NCBI RefSeq assembly: GCF_004216905.1
Contig: NZ_SGXJ01000001.1
Span: 868,001 to 932,000 of the forward strand
Direction: 5' to 3'
Source: Kribbella sp. VKM Ac-2569
Lineage (GTDB): Bacteria > Actinomycetota > Actinomycetes > Propionibacteriales > Kribbellaceae
DNA length: 64,000 nt
Part shown: positions 24,075-33,056 of the stretch, one piece after another
Layout: the number at the start of each line of letters is the position of its first letter
Numbering within the stretch: the first letter of the stretch is position 1
Translations under genes and position numbers: made by a program
Notes under the pieces: generated by a model
The model's input: the letters and a program-made list of their open reading frames with translations, nothing else
The model's database searches: none
Told to the model about the DNA's origin: nothing

Positions 24075-25601
24075 TTGACCACCCGGGCCACCGGTACTGT
24101 CCCGTCCACCGACTTCCATCTCCACCGCAACACCGACTCCACCAAACTCCGGGAGACGCAAACGCGCCCCGGATTCAAGGACACCTTCAGCGCACTGCGG
24201 GTCCGCAACTTCCGCCTCCTGGTCAGCGGACTGCTGGTCAGCTCGACCGGCGGCTGGATCCAGCGCATCGCCCAGGACTGGCTGGTGCTCACGCTCACCG
24301 GCAGCGCCACCGCGGTCGGCATCACGACCGCTCTGCAGTTCCTCCCAACCCTCGTGCTCGGTCTGTTCGGCGGCGTGATCGCGGACCGGTTCCCGAAGCG
24401 GAAGATCCTGCTGGTCACGCAGATCACGATGGGCACCTGTGCCGGCGTCCTCGCCCTGACCGCCTTCACCGGTCATGTGCAGGTCTGGCACGTCTACACG
24501 ATGGCCTTCGTCCTCGGTCTCGCGACCGCGGTCGACAACCCGACCCGGCAGTCGTTCGTCACCGAGCTCGTCCCGCGCGACACGGTCCGGAACGCGATCA
24601 GCATGGTGTCGTCGACGTTCCAGCTCGGCAGCCTGATCGGCCCCGCGCTCGGCGGCGTACTGCTCGGCACGATCGGCGCCGGCTGGGCGTTCGCGCTCAA
24701 CGGGCTGACGTTCTTCGCATCGATCAGCGCACTGCTGCGGATGCGCGAGAGCGAGATGCCCGGGTTCCACGCGGCGCGCAAGGCGAGTGCCGGGATGCGG
24801 ATCCGGGACGGGCTGCAGGACGGCGTCCGGTACGCCTTCCACGAGCCGGCCGTCCGCTGGGCGATCGCGCTGGTCGGCATCTACGGGATGTTCTGCATCA
24901 GCCTGCCGGTGACGCTGACCGCGTTCGCCGACCGGGTCTTCCACACCGGCGCTTCGGGGTACGGCGTACTGAACTCGGTCGTCGCGTTCGGGGCCCTGGC
25001 AGGCGCATTGCTCTCGGCCCGCCGCGTCCGGCCGACCCGCCTGCGGAACCTGATCGGTATCGCGTGCCTGCTCACGATCACCGAAGTACTGGCCGCGATC
25101 CAGCCCTCGCTGTGGACGTTCATCCCGGTGCTGGCGTCGATGGGGATGGCGACGCTGATGTTCCTGACGGCGGCCCAGTCGATGGTCCAGCTGACCACGC
25201 CGGACGGCCTGCGCGGCCGCGTGTCCGGGATCTACAACCTGGTCTTCATCGGGGGTGGCGCGATCGGCGGGCCGTTGGTCGGCTTCCTGGCCCAGCACTT
25301 CGGCGCCCGCTCGGCGCTGATGATCGCTGGCCTGGTCCCCGCGATAGCGACGGTCGCGATCGGCCTCCGGCTGCGGCGCGACGGCCGGCTCCGGCTGGTA
25401 CTCGTCCGGACCCGCTCCCCGTGGCACCAGGTCCCGATCCGCGTGAACCTGCAGCAGACCGAGATCCACCTGTCGGCCCCGAAGAGCACCCCACTGCCGA
25501 GCCGCACGTCACGCCCCTTCGCCCTCGGCCGCCGGCAACACGCCCGCACCGACCCCCACCTGCGCCCACTCCGCCCCCGCCGCCGTCCCCAACACCACTG
25601 A
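24075..25601 (+). CDS. MFS transporter of the enterobactin-exporter/MFS_3 type
   Basis: 508 aa from a TTG start, the only upstream start in frame. A ~40-residue cytoplasmic N-terminus leads to 'FKDTFSALRVRNFRLLVSG' and about 11-12 membrane helices. 'GVIADRFPKRKILL' is the loop 2-3 MFS motif A variant. Family members export siderophores, drugs or other small molecules. The last ~90 residues are a basic, Pro/His/Arg-rich cytoplasmic tail encoded by very C-rich DNA. Divergent from a LysR gene, which probably regulates it. It ends 7 bp before a long perfect hairpin. Confidence 0.85.
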   Translation: MTTRATGTVPSTDFHLHRNTDSTKLRETQTRPGFKDTFSALRVRNFRLLVSGLLVSSTGGWIQRIAQDWLVLTLTGSATAVGITTALQFLPTLVLGLFGGVIADRFPKRKILLVTQITMGTCAGVLALTAFTGHVQVWHVYTMAFVLGLATAVDNPTRQSFVTELVPRDTVRNAISMVSSTFQLGSLIGPALGGVLLGTIGAGWAFALNGLTFFASISALLRMRESEMPGFHAARKASAGMRIRDGLQDGVRYAFHEPAVRWAIALVGIYGMFCISLPVTLTAFADRVFHTGASGYGVLNSVVAFGALAGALLSARRVRPTRLRNLIGIACLLTITEVLAAIQPSLWTFIPVLASMGMATLMFLTAAQSMVQLTTPDGLRGRVSGIYNLVFIGGGAIGGPLVGFLAQHFGARSALMIAGLVPAIATVAIGLRLRRDGRLRLVLVRTRSPWHQVPIRVNLQQTEIHLSAPKSTPLPSRTSRPFALGRRQHARTDPHLRPLRPRRRPQHH

Positions 25602-25607
25602 ACTCCA

Positions 25608-25664
25608 CTTTGAGCACCCACCAACCATTTCGGGACGCTCCGTTTGGTTGGTGGGTGCTCAAAG
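25608..25664. terminator. Strong bidirectional hairpin terminator
   Basis: Perfect 20-bp inverted repeat (arms 25608-25627 and 25645-25664, beginning CTTTGAGCACCC, loop 17) between the convergent MFS and lysyl-oxidase-like genes. AAAG at the outer ends gives short U runs to both transcripts. Confidence 0.85.
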
Positions 25665-25734
25665 AACGGCTCGCGCCCCCGGCTGGATCGTGGCCGGGGG
25701 CGCGAGTGCCGGCGGGCGGGCCGGCGAGGCGGCA

Positions 25735-27186
25735 TCAGGGAGCGTTGATGACGCCGACTGGGGGCACCTTGACGGTGCGGTGGTGCTTGGCGCCGCCGAG
25801 GACGACCTTGCGGAGGGCGACGTTGTTCTTCGTGGTGGACTCGAACAGGCGGTTCTCCGGGTTGGCCGTTACCTGGACGTAGTACGTGCCGTTGGCCAGG
25901 TTCGTGATGTCGAAGGACTGGCCGGGCAGCGACTGCACGTAGGTGTCGCCGGAGCCGACGTCGAGGACCTCACGGACCGACAGTGAGCCGTGGTCCCCGC
26001 ACGCGGTGTGCAGGTCGGTGTTGTCCGGGTGCCAGTTCGCGTTCCTCACCGTGTAGTCGATGGAGTCCGTCGCCGCCAGGCAGAACGCCTCCTTCTGGCT
26101 GCGCACCACCTCGGTCTGCTTGGCGTTCAGCAGGCTGTAGCGGGCGAAGTCGGTGAAGTGCCAGTGGTTGTGGCCGTCCCGGCCGTCCCATTCCAGCGTC
26201 CCCGTGTTCTGGTACCCGACCTGCTTGCCCTGCGCGTTGTAGAAGTACTGGTACGCGTCCATCAGGTCCTTGCCCTGCCGCCGGAACCCGTCCAGCACCA
26301 ACGGCGACGGGCCCGCGTTCCACACGGTCGCCGAGAACTGCAGGAAGTCCTTGTTCGCGTCCGGCGTACCTTCCTCACCCGGCGCGGACACGATCCCCCA
26401 GGCCGGCACGGGCCGCAGGTCCGGCTTCGGGCCCTTCGGCACGCTCGCCTTGCCGGCCGGACGCGCCGCGTTCGGCTTCGGCGCTACCGAACGCGAGCTC
26501 ACCTTTGCAGCCCCGGAGGCGTCCGACTTCTGCACCGTCACGTTCAACTTCACTGACGAGTCCTTCGCCGGGATCTTGAAGAAGTCCCGGTACGCCTTGT
26601 TCACGGTCACCGTCGCCTTGTACTTGCCGACGGCAAGCTGCACCGGCTCCCCGCCGCCGTACGTCCGCGCCGACCATCCGGTCTGCAGTCCCCACACCGC
26701 GCCCTGGGTGAACGGGTTCGCCGTACAGCCATTCGGGTACGGCGAAGTTGCCGGGGCATCCGGACGGGTCCGCGACCCGTCGCCGTTCAGGCAGATCGAC
26801 TGGTCCTTCTCGAGCACCTTCTTGCCCGCGCTGTTGGTGAGCGTGATGTGCAGGAACTTCCCCAGCCCGGAGAAGTCTGTGACGAGTCCCTTCGGCAACT
26901 GCCGGACCGGCTTGCCGTGGACGTACTGCGTCGCGACCACCGGCGAGCTGTACGACGCCCGCGTGCTGCGGACCTCGATCGGCGCGTTGCCGGCCACCAC
27001 ATGCGTACCGAGATCCAGGTCGACGCCGTAGTCCTCGACACTGGCCAGGGTGACATCGGTGCCTCCGGCAACCAACTTCAAAGGTGGCGGCGATGACGCC
27101 GCCGATGCACCGGCGGCCGCGAGTGCGACCAAACCGGCCGCCCCGGCCGCGGCGACCGCCGTCCGGCCGAGCTTCCTTGTGTTCAC
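25735..27186 (-). CDS. Secreted bacterial lysyl-oxidase-like protein
   Basis: 483 aa, GTG start at 27186. Residues 1-30 are a signal peptide (AAAGAAGLVALAAAGASA). Residues ~35-225 form an N-terminal beta-rich region. A Pro/Lys linker (~225-260) leads to a domain with 'WDGRDGHNHWHFTDFARYSL' (332-351), whose HNHWHF cluster (339-344) is the copper-binding motif of the lysyl oxidase family (PF01186). The end of the protein is CARDB-like ('GTYYVQVTANPENRLFESTTKNN'). Animal relatives oxidise lysines in collagen; the substrates of bacterial forms are largely undefined. Transcribed away from the alpha-galactosidase; no operon partner. Confidence 0.8.
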   Translation of the reverse strand: MNTRKLGRTAVAAAGAAGLVALAAAGASAASSPPPLKLVAGGTDVTLASVEDYGVDLDLGTHVVAGNAPIEVRSTRASYSSPVVATQYVHGKPVRQLPKGLVTDFSGLGKFLHITLTNSAGKKVLEKDQSICLNGDGSRTRPDAPATSPYPNGCTANPFTQGAVWGLQTGWSARTYGGGEPVQLAVGKYKATVTVNKAYRDFFKIPAKDSSVKLNVTVQKSDASGAAKVSSRSVAPKPNAARPAGKASVPKGPKPDLRPVPAWGIVSAPGEEGTPDANKDFLQFSATVWNAGPSPLVLDGFRRQGKDLMDAYQYFYNAQGKQVGYQNTGTLEWDGRDGHNHWHFTDFARYSLLNAKQTEVVRSQKEAFCLAATDSIDYTVRNANWHPDNTDLHTACGDHGSLSVREVLDVGSGDTYVQSLPGQSFDITNLANGTYYVQVTANPENRLFESTTKNNVALRKVVLGGAKHHRTVKVPPVGVINAP

Positions 27187-27323
27187 GATGACGGAACCCC
27201 CTCCTACCTCCGGCCGGCATCCTCACGAGCCGGCCCGTTGCTGGTACGACGACCCGGCCGCGGAGCGAAGTTGATCAAGGTTCCATGGCAGTCCTGTCAC
27301 ACGAAGTAACAGAGGCTCAATAC

Positions 27324-27353
27324 TTGACTGCGTAAATTAAGCCGACCTAGGCT
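27324..27353 (+). promoter_or_regulatory. Sigma-70-type promoter of the alpha-galactosidase gene
   Basis: TTGACT (27324-27329) and TAGGCT (27348-27353) with an 18-bp spacer, 39 bp upstream of the ATG. The spacer is AT-rich (GTAAATTAAG). GGAGG lies about 8 bases before the start codon. Confidence 0.55.
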
Positions 27354-27392
27354 CGACGGCGTCCGCTCACTCCTCCCCCGGAGGACGTTTTC

Positions 27393-29420
27393 ATGTCCTT
27401 GAGACGCCGTACGACGCTCGTCCTGGCTGCCCTCGCCCTGGTGTCGACAGCAGTCGTGACCGCCCCAGCCGATGCAGTCCAAGACCAGAAACCCGCCTAT
27501 CCGCAGATCGCTGCCAAGCCCTACATGGGCTGGAGCAGCTGGAGTCTGCAGTCGACCAACTACCCGGGCGTCAATCCCGACGGCCCCGGCAGCTTCATCA
27601 GCGAGAAGAACATCCTCACCCAGGCGAACGCCCTGGCCACGAAGCTCAAGCCGTACGGCTACGAGTACATCAACATCGACGCCGGCTGGCAGGACGGCGG
27701 TGACGAGTACGGTCGCCCGGTCGCCAACCTGAAACGGTTCCCCCGCGGCATGAAGGCCGTCGGCGACGACATCCACAAGCTCGGCCTGAAGTTCGGCATC
27801 TACACCGTTGTCGGTCTCGGCATCGACGTCTACCGCGACGGCAACACCCCGATCTACGACGCGCCCGGTTGCTTCACGCGCGACATCGTGTACCCGGACC
27901 TGCGCAAGACCAACGGCTGGGACGCGGCGTACAAGATCAACTACGAGAGCCCGTGCGCGCAGAAGTACGCCGACTCGATCGCCCGGCTCTTCGCCGGCTG
28001 GGGCGTGGACTTCATCAAGATGGACGGCGTCGGGCCCGGCTCGTGGAAGGGTGCGCCGGACGACCCGAACCACAACAACACCGAGGACGTCGAGGCCTGG
28101 TGGCGCGCGGTGCAAAACGCCGGCCGGCCGATGATGTACACGCTGTCCTGGTCGCTCAGCCACCGGTACGCCGACGTGTGGAAGCAGAACTCGAACGGCT
28201 GGCGGATCGACACCGACGTCGAGTGCTACTGCGACACGATCGTCAAGTGGGACAGCTCGGTGAGGCAACGTTGGTGGGACGTCACGCAGTGGATCGACGA
28301 CGCCGGGCCGGGGCACTGGAACAACCTGGACGCGATCAACGTCGGCGTCGGCGCGATGGACGGCCTGACGGACGCGGAACGCCAGTCCTACATGACGTTC
28401 TGGGCGATCAACTCCGCGCCGCTGTTCGCCGGTGACGACCTGACCAAGCTGGACGCGTACGGCCTGAAGCTGCTGACGAACCGCGAGGTCATCGCGATCA
28501 ACCAGTCCGGCAACCCCGCGCGTCCGCTGAACCAGGACCAGCTGCAGCAGGTCTGGTACGCACAGAACACGGACGGCAGTACGACGGTCGCGCTGTTCAA
28601 CCTGGCCGACTCCCCCTCCACGGTGACCGGCAACTTCGACCAGCTCGGTATCGGCGGGAAGGCCACGGTCCGCGACATCTGGGCGAACCAGAACACCCGC
28701 AACGTCTCCGGTTCGGTCAGCGCTCAGCTGCCCGCGCACGGGTCGAAGCTGTACAAGATCACGCCGAACGAGGACGTGCCCGTGAGCATCCCGGCCGATC
28801 TGACCGCGACAGACGTCAGCAGTACGACGGTGTCGCTGAACTGGCGGCCGAGTGCGGGTGCGACGTCGTACCAGGTGTTTGCCAACGGCAAGCAGGTTGC
28901 GACGAGCACGAAGCCGGGCACCGTGGTGAGCGGGCTGCAGCCGCAGACGCAGTACACCTTCACGGTGAAGGGCGTGAAGTACAGCCGTACGTCGGACGTG
29001 AGCGCCGAGATCACCATGTACACGTCGAAGTCCGGCGGACCGGTGCGCTACGAAGCCGAGTCGCCGACGAGCACCCTGACCGGCGATGCGAGCGTCTCCG
29101 GATGCACGCTGTGTTCGGGCGGCTCCAAGATCGGCAACATCGGCTACTCGTCAACGGTCACGCTCAACAACCTCACCGTGCCTACGACGGGTACGTATCT
29201 GGTGAAGATCGCCTACACCGACGGCGACACCAGCCGGCAGAGCATGCTGACGGTCAACGACACGGACAGCTACTGGGTGAACTACCACGGCCTCGGCGAC
29301 AACGACTGGGGTACGCCGCAGGTCACCTACCTCCCGATGAAGCTGACCGCCGGATCGAACTCGATCAAGGTCAGCAACCCGAACGGCTACATCGCCGACA
29401 TCGACTGGATCACTGTGTAG
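27393..29420 (+). CDS. Secreted GH27 alpha-galactosidase with fibronectin III and C-terminal CBM
   Basis: 675 aa. Signal peptide 1-28. GH27 barrel ~40-380 beginning 'PYMGWSSWSLQ'; nucleophile Asp211 in 'FIKMDG', acid/base Asp in 'NGWRIDTDVE' (273-275). A beta-sandwich follows to ~455, then an FN3 domain (~467-550, 'LTATDVSSTTVSLNW') and a CBM35-like domain (~555-675, starting 'VRYEAESPTSTLTG'). The enzyme removes terminal alpha-galactose (or beta-arabinopyranose) from plant polysaccharides outside the cell. It has its own promoter (27324) and terminator (29443), so it is a single-gene unit. Confidence 0.9.
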   Translation: MSLRRRTTLVLAALALVSTAVVTAPADAVQDQKPAYPQIAAKPYMGWSSWSLQSTNYPGVNPDGPGSFISEKNILTQANALATKLKPYGYEYINIDAGWQDGGDEYGRPVANLKRFPRGMKAVGDDIHKLGLKFGIYTVVGLGIDVYRDGNTPIYDAPGCFTRDIVYPDLRKTNGWDAAYKINYESPCAQKYADSIARLFAGWGVDFIKMDGVGPGSWKGAPDDPNHNNTEDVEAWWRAVQNAGRPMMYTLSWSLSHRYADVWKQNSNGWRIDTDVECYCDTIVKWDSSVRQRWWDVTQWIDDAGPGHWNNLDAINVGVGAMDGLTDAERQSYMTFWAINSAPLFAGDDLTKLDAYGLKLLTNREVIAINQSGNPARPLNQDQLQQVWYAQNTDGSTTVALFNLADSPSTVTGNFDQLGIGGKATVRDIWANQNTRNVSGSVSAQLPAHGSKLYKITPNEDVPVSIPADLTATDVSSTTVSLNWRPSAGATSYQVFANGKQVATSTKPGTVVSGLQPQTQYTFTVKGVKYSRTSDVSAEITMYTSKSGGPVRYEAESPTSTLTGDASVSGCTLCSGGSKIGNIGYSSTVTLNNLTVPTTGTYLVKIAYTDGDTSRQSMLTVNDTDSYWVNYHGLGDNDWGTPQVTYLPMKLTAGSNSIKVSNPNGYIADIDWITV

Positions 29421-29442
29421 GTCCTGTCTGGCCCCACCAATC

Positions 29443-29475
29443 CGCGGGGCCGGCACCACCAGGGCCGGCCCCGCG
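29443..29475 (+). terminator. Terminator after the alpha-galactosidase gene
   Basis: Perfect 12-bp inverted repeat CGCGGGGCCGGC/GCCGGCCCCGCG with a 9-base loop, followed by CTTTA. The next gene starts only 14 bases later. Confidence 0.8.
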
Positions 29476-29488
29476 CTTTACTGGACGA

Positions 29489-30256
29489 ATGAGCGCCTAC
29501 CCCGAACCCCTGATCCCGCCCGGCGGCACCGCGCCGGTCCCGCGGCGGATCCGCGCGATGCTCGACGACCGCGTCGTCCTCGACACGACGGACGCGATCT
29601 ACCTCTGGGAGTTCCCGCCGTACCCGCAGTACTACGTCCCGCTCGCGGACGTCGCCGACGGATTGCTGACCGACACCGGTGAGACCAAGACGTTCGCGCA
29701 CGGTGTCGCGCGAGTGCACACCGCGGGCGTCGGCAAGGCCTGGGTGTACGACGATGGCGTCGCAAAGGGCCGTGTGCGGTTCCAGTGGGACGCGCTCGAC
29801 AGCTGGTTCGAGGAGGACGAGGAGGTCTTCGTCCACCCGCGGAACCCTTACTCCCGCGTCGACGCGATCAAGTCCACCCGCCACATCACGGTCACCGCCG
29901 CCGGCCAACTCCTCGCCGACTCGACGGCGACCGTCATCGTCTTCGAGACCGGTCTGCCACCGCGCTACTACTTCCCGAAAACGTCCGTCCAGCTCGAGCG
30001 CCTCACCCCGTCCGACACCGTCACGGCCTGCCCGTACAAAGGCCGTACGTCGGCGTACTGGTCGGTCCCCTCGGTCCCGGACGTCGCTTGGTCGTACGAC
30101 TTCCCGACAGCGCCCCTGCTCCCGGTCGCCGGCCACGTCGCGTTCTTCAACGAGAACGTCGACATCACCGTTGACGGCGTACCGCAGGAGCGTCCGGTAA
30201 CGCCGTTCTCGACCCCAGGTCAGCGACCGACCGACGGAAATGTGAAGAGGCCCTGA
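29489..30256 (+). CDS. Tandem DUF427 domain protein
   Basis: 255 aa from the ATG at 29489. Two DUF427 (NTP_transf_9-like) beta-barrel domains are seen: residues ~22-115 ('IRAMLDDRVVLDTTDAIYLWE') and ~125-225 ('HITVTAAGQLLADSTATVIVFE ... YYFPKTSV'), the second with the usual 'TACPYKGRTSAYWSV'. The function of this domain is unknown. No Shine-Dalgarno sequence precedes the ATG, and the gene begins immediately after a terminator hairpin, so its promoter must overlap that hairpin or the transcript reads through. Confidence 0.85.
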   Translation: MSAYPEPLIPPGGTAPVPRRIRAMLDDRVVLDTTDAIYLWEFPPYPQYYVPLADVADGLLTDTGETKTFAHGVARVHTAGVGKAWVYDDGVAKGRVRFQWDALDSWFEEDEEVFVHPRNPYSRVDAIKSTRHITVTAAGQLLADSTATVIVFETGLPPRYYFPKTSVQLERLTPSDTVTACPYKGRTSAYWSVPSVPDVAWSYDFPTAPLLPVAGHVAFFNENVDITVDGVPQERPVTPFSTPGQRPTDGNVKRP

Positions 30257-30271
30257 AATCGGCTCTGAGCT

Positions 30272-31045
30272 TCAGATGACCGCGGTCGTCGCGCCGTCCA
30301 TGGTGATGATCGAGGCGGTGACGTAGCTGGCCCGAGGCGAGGCGAGGAAGATCGCGACGTCGGCGACCTCCTGCGGCTCGCCGGCGCGGCCCATCGGGAT
30401 CTCGCGGACCATCTCCTGGAGCAGCTCGTCCTTCGGCTTGCCGGTCGCCCGTACTGCGGCTTCCAGCCCCTCGTCGACTCGGGAGGTGCGCGTCATCCCG
30501 GGGTTGATCACGTTCACCCGGACGCCCTGGCCCGCGTACGCCTTCGCGTAGCCGGCCGACGCCAGCATCAGCGCCGCGTTGGCCGCACCGCCGCCGATGT
30601 GCAACGGGTTCGCCGCGCGACCGCCCTGACCGACGACGTTCACGACTGCGCCGCTGCCGCGTTCCGCCATCCCTCGGATGACGGCCTCGGTCGCGTGCAT
30701 GTACGTGAAGTACTTCGCGTCCATCGAGGCGTGCAGCGCCGTACTGTCCAACTCGTCGACCGGCGTCCGGCGGGCCGCGCCCGCGCAGTTGATCAGGATG
30801 TCCGGTACGCCGATCCGCTCGAAGGCGGCCCGCGTCGCGTCGGCGTCGGTCAGGTCGACCGCTTCGGCCTGGAAGCTCAAGCCTTTGGCGGCGAGCTCCT
30901 CCTGCGCCTTCGCCAGGTTGCCGGCGTCCCGCGAGATGCCGACGACCACCGCACCCTCACGCGCCAGCGCCTCGACACAGGCCAGCCCGATCCCTTTGCT
31001 CGCACCGGTGACCACCGCGGTCTTCCCGGACAGTTCCAGCTCCAC
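30272..31045 (-). CDS. Short-chain dehydrogenase/reductase
   Basis: 257 aa. NAD(P)-binding 'VVTGASKGIGLACVEAL' near residues 11-27 and structural 'NCAGAARRTP' are present. At the catalytic region, instead of the usual YxxxK after the Ser strand, 'AALMLASAGYAKAYAGQGVRVNVINPG' places Tyr and Lys as YAKAY: the Tyr/Lys order is altered and the catalytic Tyr is uncertain. It is translated 8 bp after the HxlR regulator and is probably regulated by it. It acts on an alcohol or carbonyl substrate that cannot be named. Confidence 0.85.
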   Translation of the reverse strand: MELELSGKTAVVTGASKGIGLACVEALAREGAVVVGISRDAGNLAKAQEELAAKGLSFQAEAVDLTDADATRAAFERIGVPDILINCAGAARRTPVDELDSTALHASMDAKYFTYMHATEAVIRGMAERGSGAVVNVVGQGGRAANPLHIGGGAANAALMLASAGYAKAYAGQGVRVNVINPGMTRTSRVDEGLEAAVRATGKPKDELLQEMVREIPMGRAGEPQEVADVAIFLASPRASYVTASIITMDGATTAVI

Positions 31046-31053
31046 GTGACTCC

Positions 31054-31434
31054 TCAGAGATTGGCGTCGTACTCGTCGCGGGCGGCGGCGATCTCGTCCA
31101 TGTGGTCGTAGGCCCAGGTCCGCATCATCGCGACGGCAGCGGCCAGGCTCAGGCCGAGCGGGGTCAGCGTATAGCTGACCGTCACCGGCACAGTAGGAAC
31201 AACATCACGCCGTACGACGCCGTCCCGCTCGAGGTTGCGCAGGGTCTGGGTGAGCATCTTCTGGGTGATGCCCTCGATGATCGACTTGAGCTGGCCGGAG
31301 CGCAGCGTGCCGCCCTTCTCGAGCGTGCTGATCACCAGCACCGTCCAGGTATCGCCGATCCGGCCGAGCACCTGACGCGTCGGGCAGGCGCCTTTCGTGG
31401 CGTCCCACCTGCTTCTGACCTGGTCGGTATCCAT
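31054..31434 (-). CDS. HxlR-family transcriptional regulator
   Basis: 126 aa. 'CPTRQVLGRIGDTWTVLVISTLEKGGTLRSGQL' and 'GITQKMLTQTLRNLERDGVV' are the conserved HxlR winged-helix elements; the Cys near the N-terminus (KGACPT) is the redox or electrophile-sensing Cys of many members. The acidic C-terminus ends DEYDANL. The regulator leads an operon with the SDR gene and is divergent from the MDR-SnoaL fusion gene, suggesting a quinone/aldehyde stress response. Operator candidates are the tandem 12-mers at 31499-31522. Confidence 0.9.
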   Translation of the reverse strand: MDTDQVRSRWDATKGACPTRQVLGRIGDTWTVLVISTLEKGGTLRSGQLKSIIEGITQKMLTQTLRNLERDGVVRRDVVPTVPVTVSYTLTPLGLSLAAAVAMMRTWAYDHMDEIAAARDEYDANL

Positions 31435-31498
31435 TAGGTGCCCATAGCAGTAATTAGTGCTGTCTTCCGCCTGCCACGACCGGTTCGTAGCGTCCATG

Positions 31499-31522
31499 TC
31501 ATGTCCAGGGTCATGTCCAGGG
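31499..31522. repeat. Perfect tandem 12-mer, putative HxlR operator
   Basis: TCATGTCCAGGG occurs twice head to tail (31499-31510, 31511-31522) in the 117-bp divergent region, 29 bp before the MDR-SnoaL start. Partial copies (CCATGTC) lie just upstream. A dimeric regulator site is the simplest reading. Confidence 0.5.
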
Positions 31523-31551
31523 CCGAGTCTAGGTGAAGGAGTGAAACAGCA

Positions 31552-32886
31552 ATGAGAGCAGTGGTTCCGGTGGACACCGGCACAGTAGGGTTCGCCGAGG
31601 TCGACGAGGTCCGGCCGAGCGCGGGCGAGATGGTGATCGAGGTGGCCGCCTTCTCGATCAACCGCGGTGAGACCTTCCAGCTGGAGGCGCCACGGGCTGG
31701 GTGGCGACCTGGCAAGGACATCGCCGGTCGAGTGATCGAGGCCGGACCCACCGGTCCACCGGTCGGCACCCGCGTGGTCGCGCATCTGCCGCACTCGGGC
31801 TGGGCGGAGCACGTGACCGCACCGGCCACGCAGGTAGCCGTACTGCCGGACAGCATCTCTTTCGACCAGGCCGCCGCGCTTCCGCTCGCCGGGCTGACAG
31901 CGCTGCGCCTGTTGCGTACGGCGGGCAGCGTGATCGGCCGGCGGATCCTGCTGACCGGCGCCGCCGGCGGTGTCGGGCACTACTTCACCGAGCTCGCGGC
32001 CGGCGCCGGTGCATCGGTCACAGCCGTCGTCTCGTCCCCCGCCCGCGGCGAGCGGCTGCTCGAGCTCGGCGCCGAGACCCTGGTGTACGACGTCTCGGAC
32101 GCGCGGGGACCGTTCGATCTGGTGCTCGAGTCCGTCGGTGGTGAGAGCCTGCCGGTCGCGTTGTCGAAGCTGGTGCCGGGCGGTGATCTCATCTGGTTCG
32201 GCGAGGCCAGCCGGCAACCGGTGACGCTCGACTTCTTCGACTTCTTCACCGCTCCGGAGGCCGCGCGGATCCGGCACTTCCACTACATCCAGGGCCGCGA
32301 TGACGAAGACCTGGCAACGCTGGTTCGGCTGGTCGGGTCCGGGCGACTCCACCCCGAGCTCGGTCGCGTCGAGGACTGGTCCCGGACCGATGCCGTCCTC
32401 GATGACCTGCGTCACCGTCGCATCCGTGGCAACGCCGTACTGACCCTGCCATCCACATCGCACGAGGAGGCAACGCCGATGGATCCCAGGACTGTCGTGA
32501 CCCGGTACGTCGAGGCGGTGGCGGCGGGTGACGTGGCGACGATCCGGGCCAGCTTCGCGCCGGACGTGGTGTGGATCTATCCGGGTGATCTGCCGCTGTC
32601 CGGTGACTGGAAGGGGCGGGACATGGTCGTCGACGAGTTCCTCGGCGCGGCAGCGGGCAACCTGTTCGCGCCCGGTGCGCCGGTCACGATCACGCTGGTC
32701 AACGTCGTCGCCGACGGTGAACAGGTCTTCGCCGAGTGGACGGCACAGGCGACGGCCCGGAACGGCGATGCCTATGACAACCGTTGTGGAGGAGTCTTCA
32801 CCGTTCGGGACGGTGTGATCGTCGCGGTCCGGGAGTATCTCGACACCGACCACGCCCGCCGCGTGCTGTTCGCGAACGAACAATAA
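31552..32886 (+). CDS. MDR-family quinone-type oxidoreductase fused to a SnoaL-like domain
   Basis: 444 aa. Residues 1-~300 are a zinc-independent medium-chain reductase: 'FSINRGETFQLEAPRAGWRPG', the NAD(P) motif 'LLTGAAGGVGHYFTELAAGAG' and 'FDLVLESVGGESL'. Residues ~310-444 are an NTF2/SnoaL-like domain ('VVTRYVEAVAAGDVATIRASF', 'EYLDTDHARRVLF'). The start has AAGGAG nine bases upstream. The joint holds an in-frame ATG (32479) with a perfect GAGGAGG site 8 bases before it, so the SnoaL part may also be made alone. It is probably induced together with the divergent HxlR-SDR operon. Substrate unknown. Confidence 0.85.
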   Translation: MRAVVPVDTGTVGFAEVDEVRPSAGEMVIEVAAFSINRGETFQLEAPRAGWRPGKDIAGRVIEAGPTGPPVGTRVVAHLPHSGWAEHVTAPATQVAVLPDSISFDQAAALPLAGLTALRLLRTAGSVIGRRILLTGAAGGVGHYFTELAAGAGASVTAVVSSPARGERLLELGAETLVYDVSDARGPFDLVLESVGGESLPVALSKLVPGGDLIWFGEASRQPVTLDFFDFFTAPEAARIRHFHYIQGRDDEDLATLVRLVGSGRLHPELGRVEDWSRTDAVLDDLRHRRIRGNAVLTLPSTSHEEATPMDPRTVVTRYVEAVAAGDVATIRASFAPDVVWIYPGDLPLSGDWKGRDMVVDEFLGAAAGNLFAPGAPVTITLVNVVADGEQVFAEWTAQATARNGDAYDNRCGGVFTVRDGVIVAVREYLDTDHARRVLFANEQ

Positions 32887-32901
32887 GCATCAGGACGAGT
32901 C

Positions 32902-33056
32902 GATGCCCTGAGCAATCGTCACCTTCGACGCCGGAGGCAACGATTTCGGCGGATCGCTGTTCTGGGCTTGAACGGGTCAGTACGATGGGTAACCAGATCG
33001 ACACTCTTTGTTTCGACGCCTGATGCCCGAGCAATCCTGAGCACCGACGCCGGAGG
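32902..33056 (+). repeat. Duplicated leader segment before the SulP-carbonic anhydrase gene
   Basis: A ~36-base segment beginning GATGCC and ending CGACGCCGGAGG occurs at about 32902-32937 and again at about 33022-33056, with some changes in the middle. The second copy supplies the ribosome binding site of the gene at 33061; the first has the same GGAGG but no conserved start codon in position. The function of the first copy is unknown. Confidence 0.5.
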
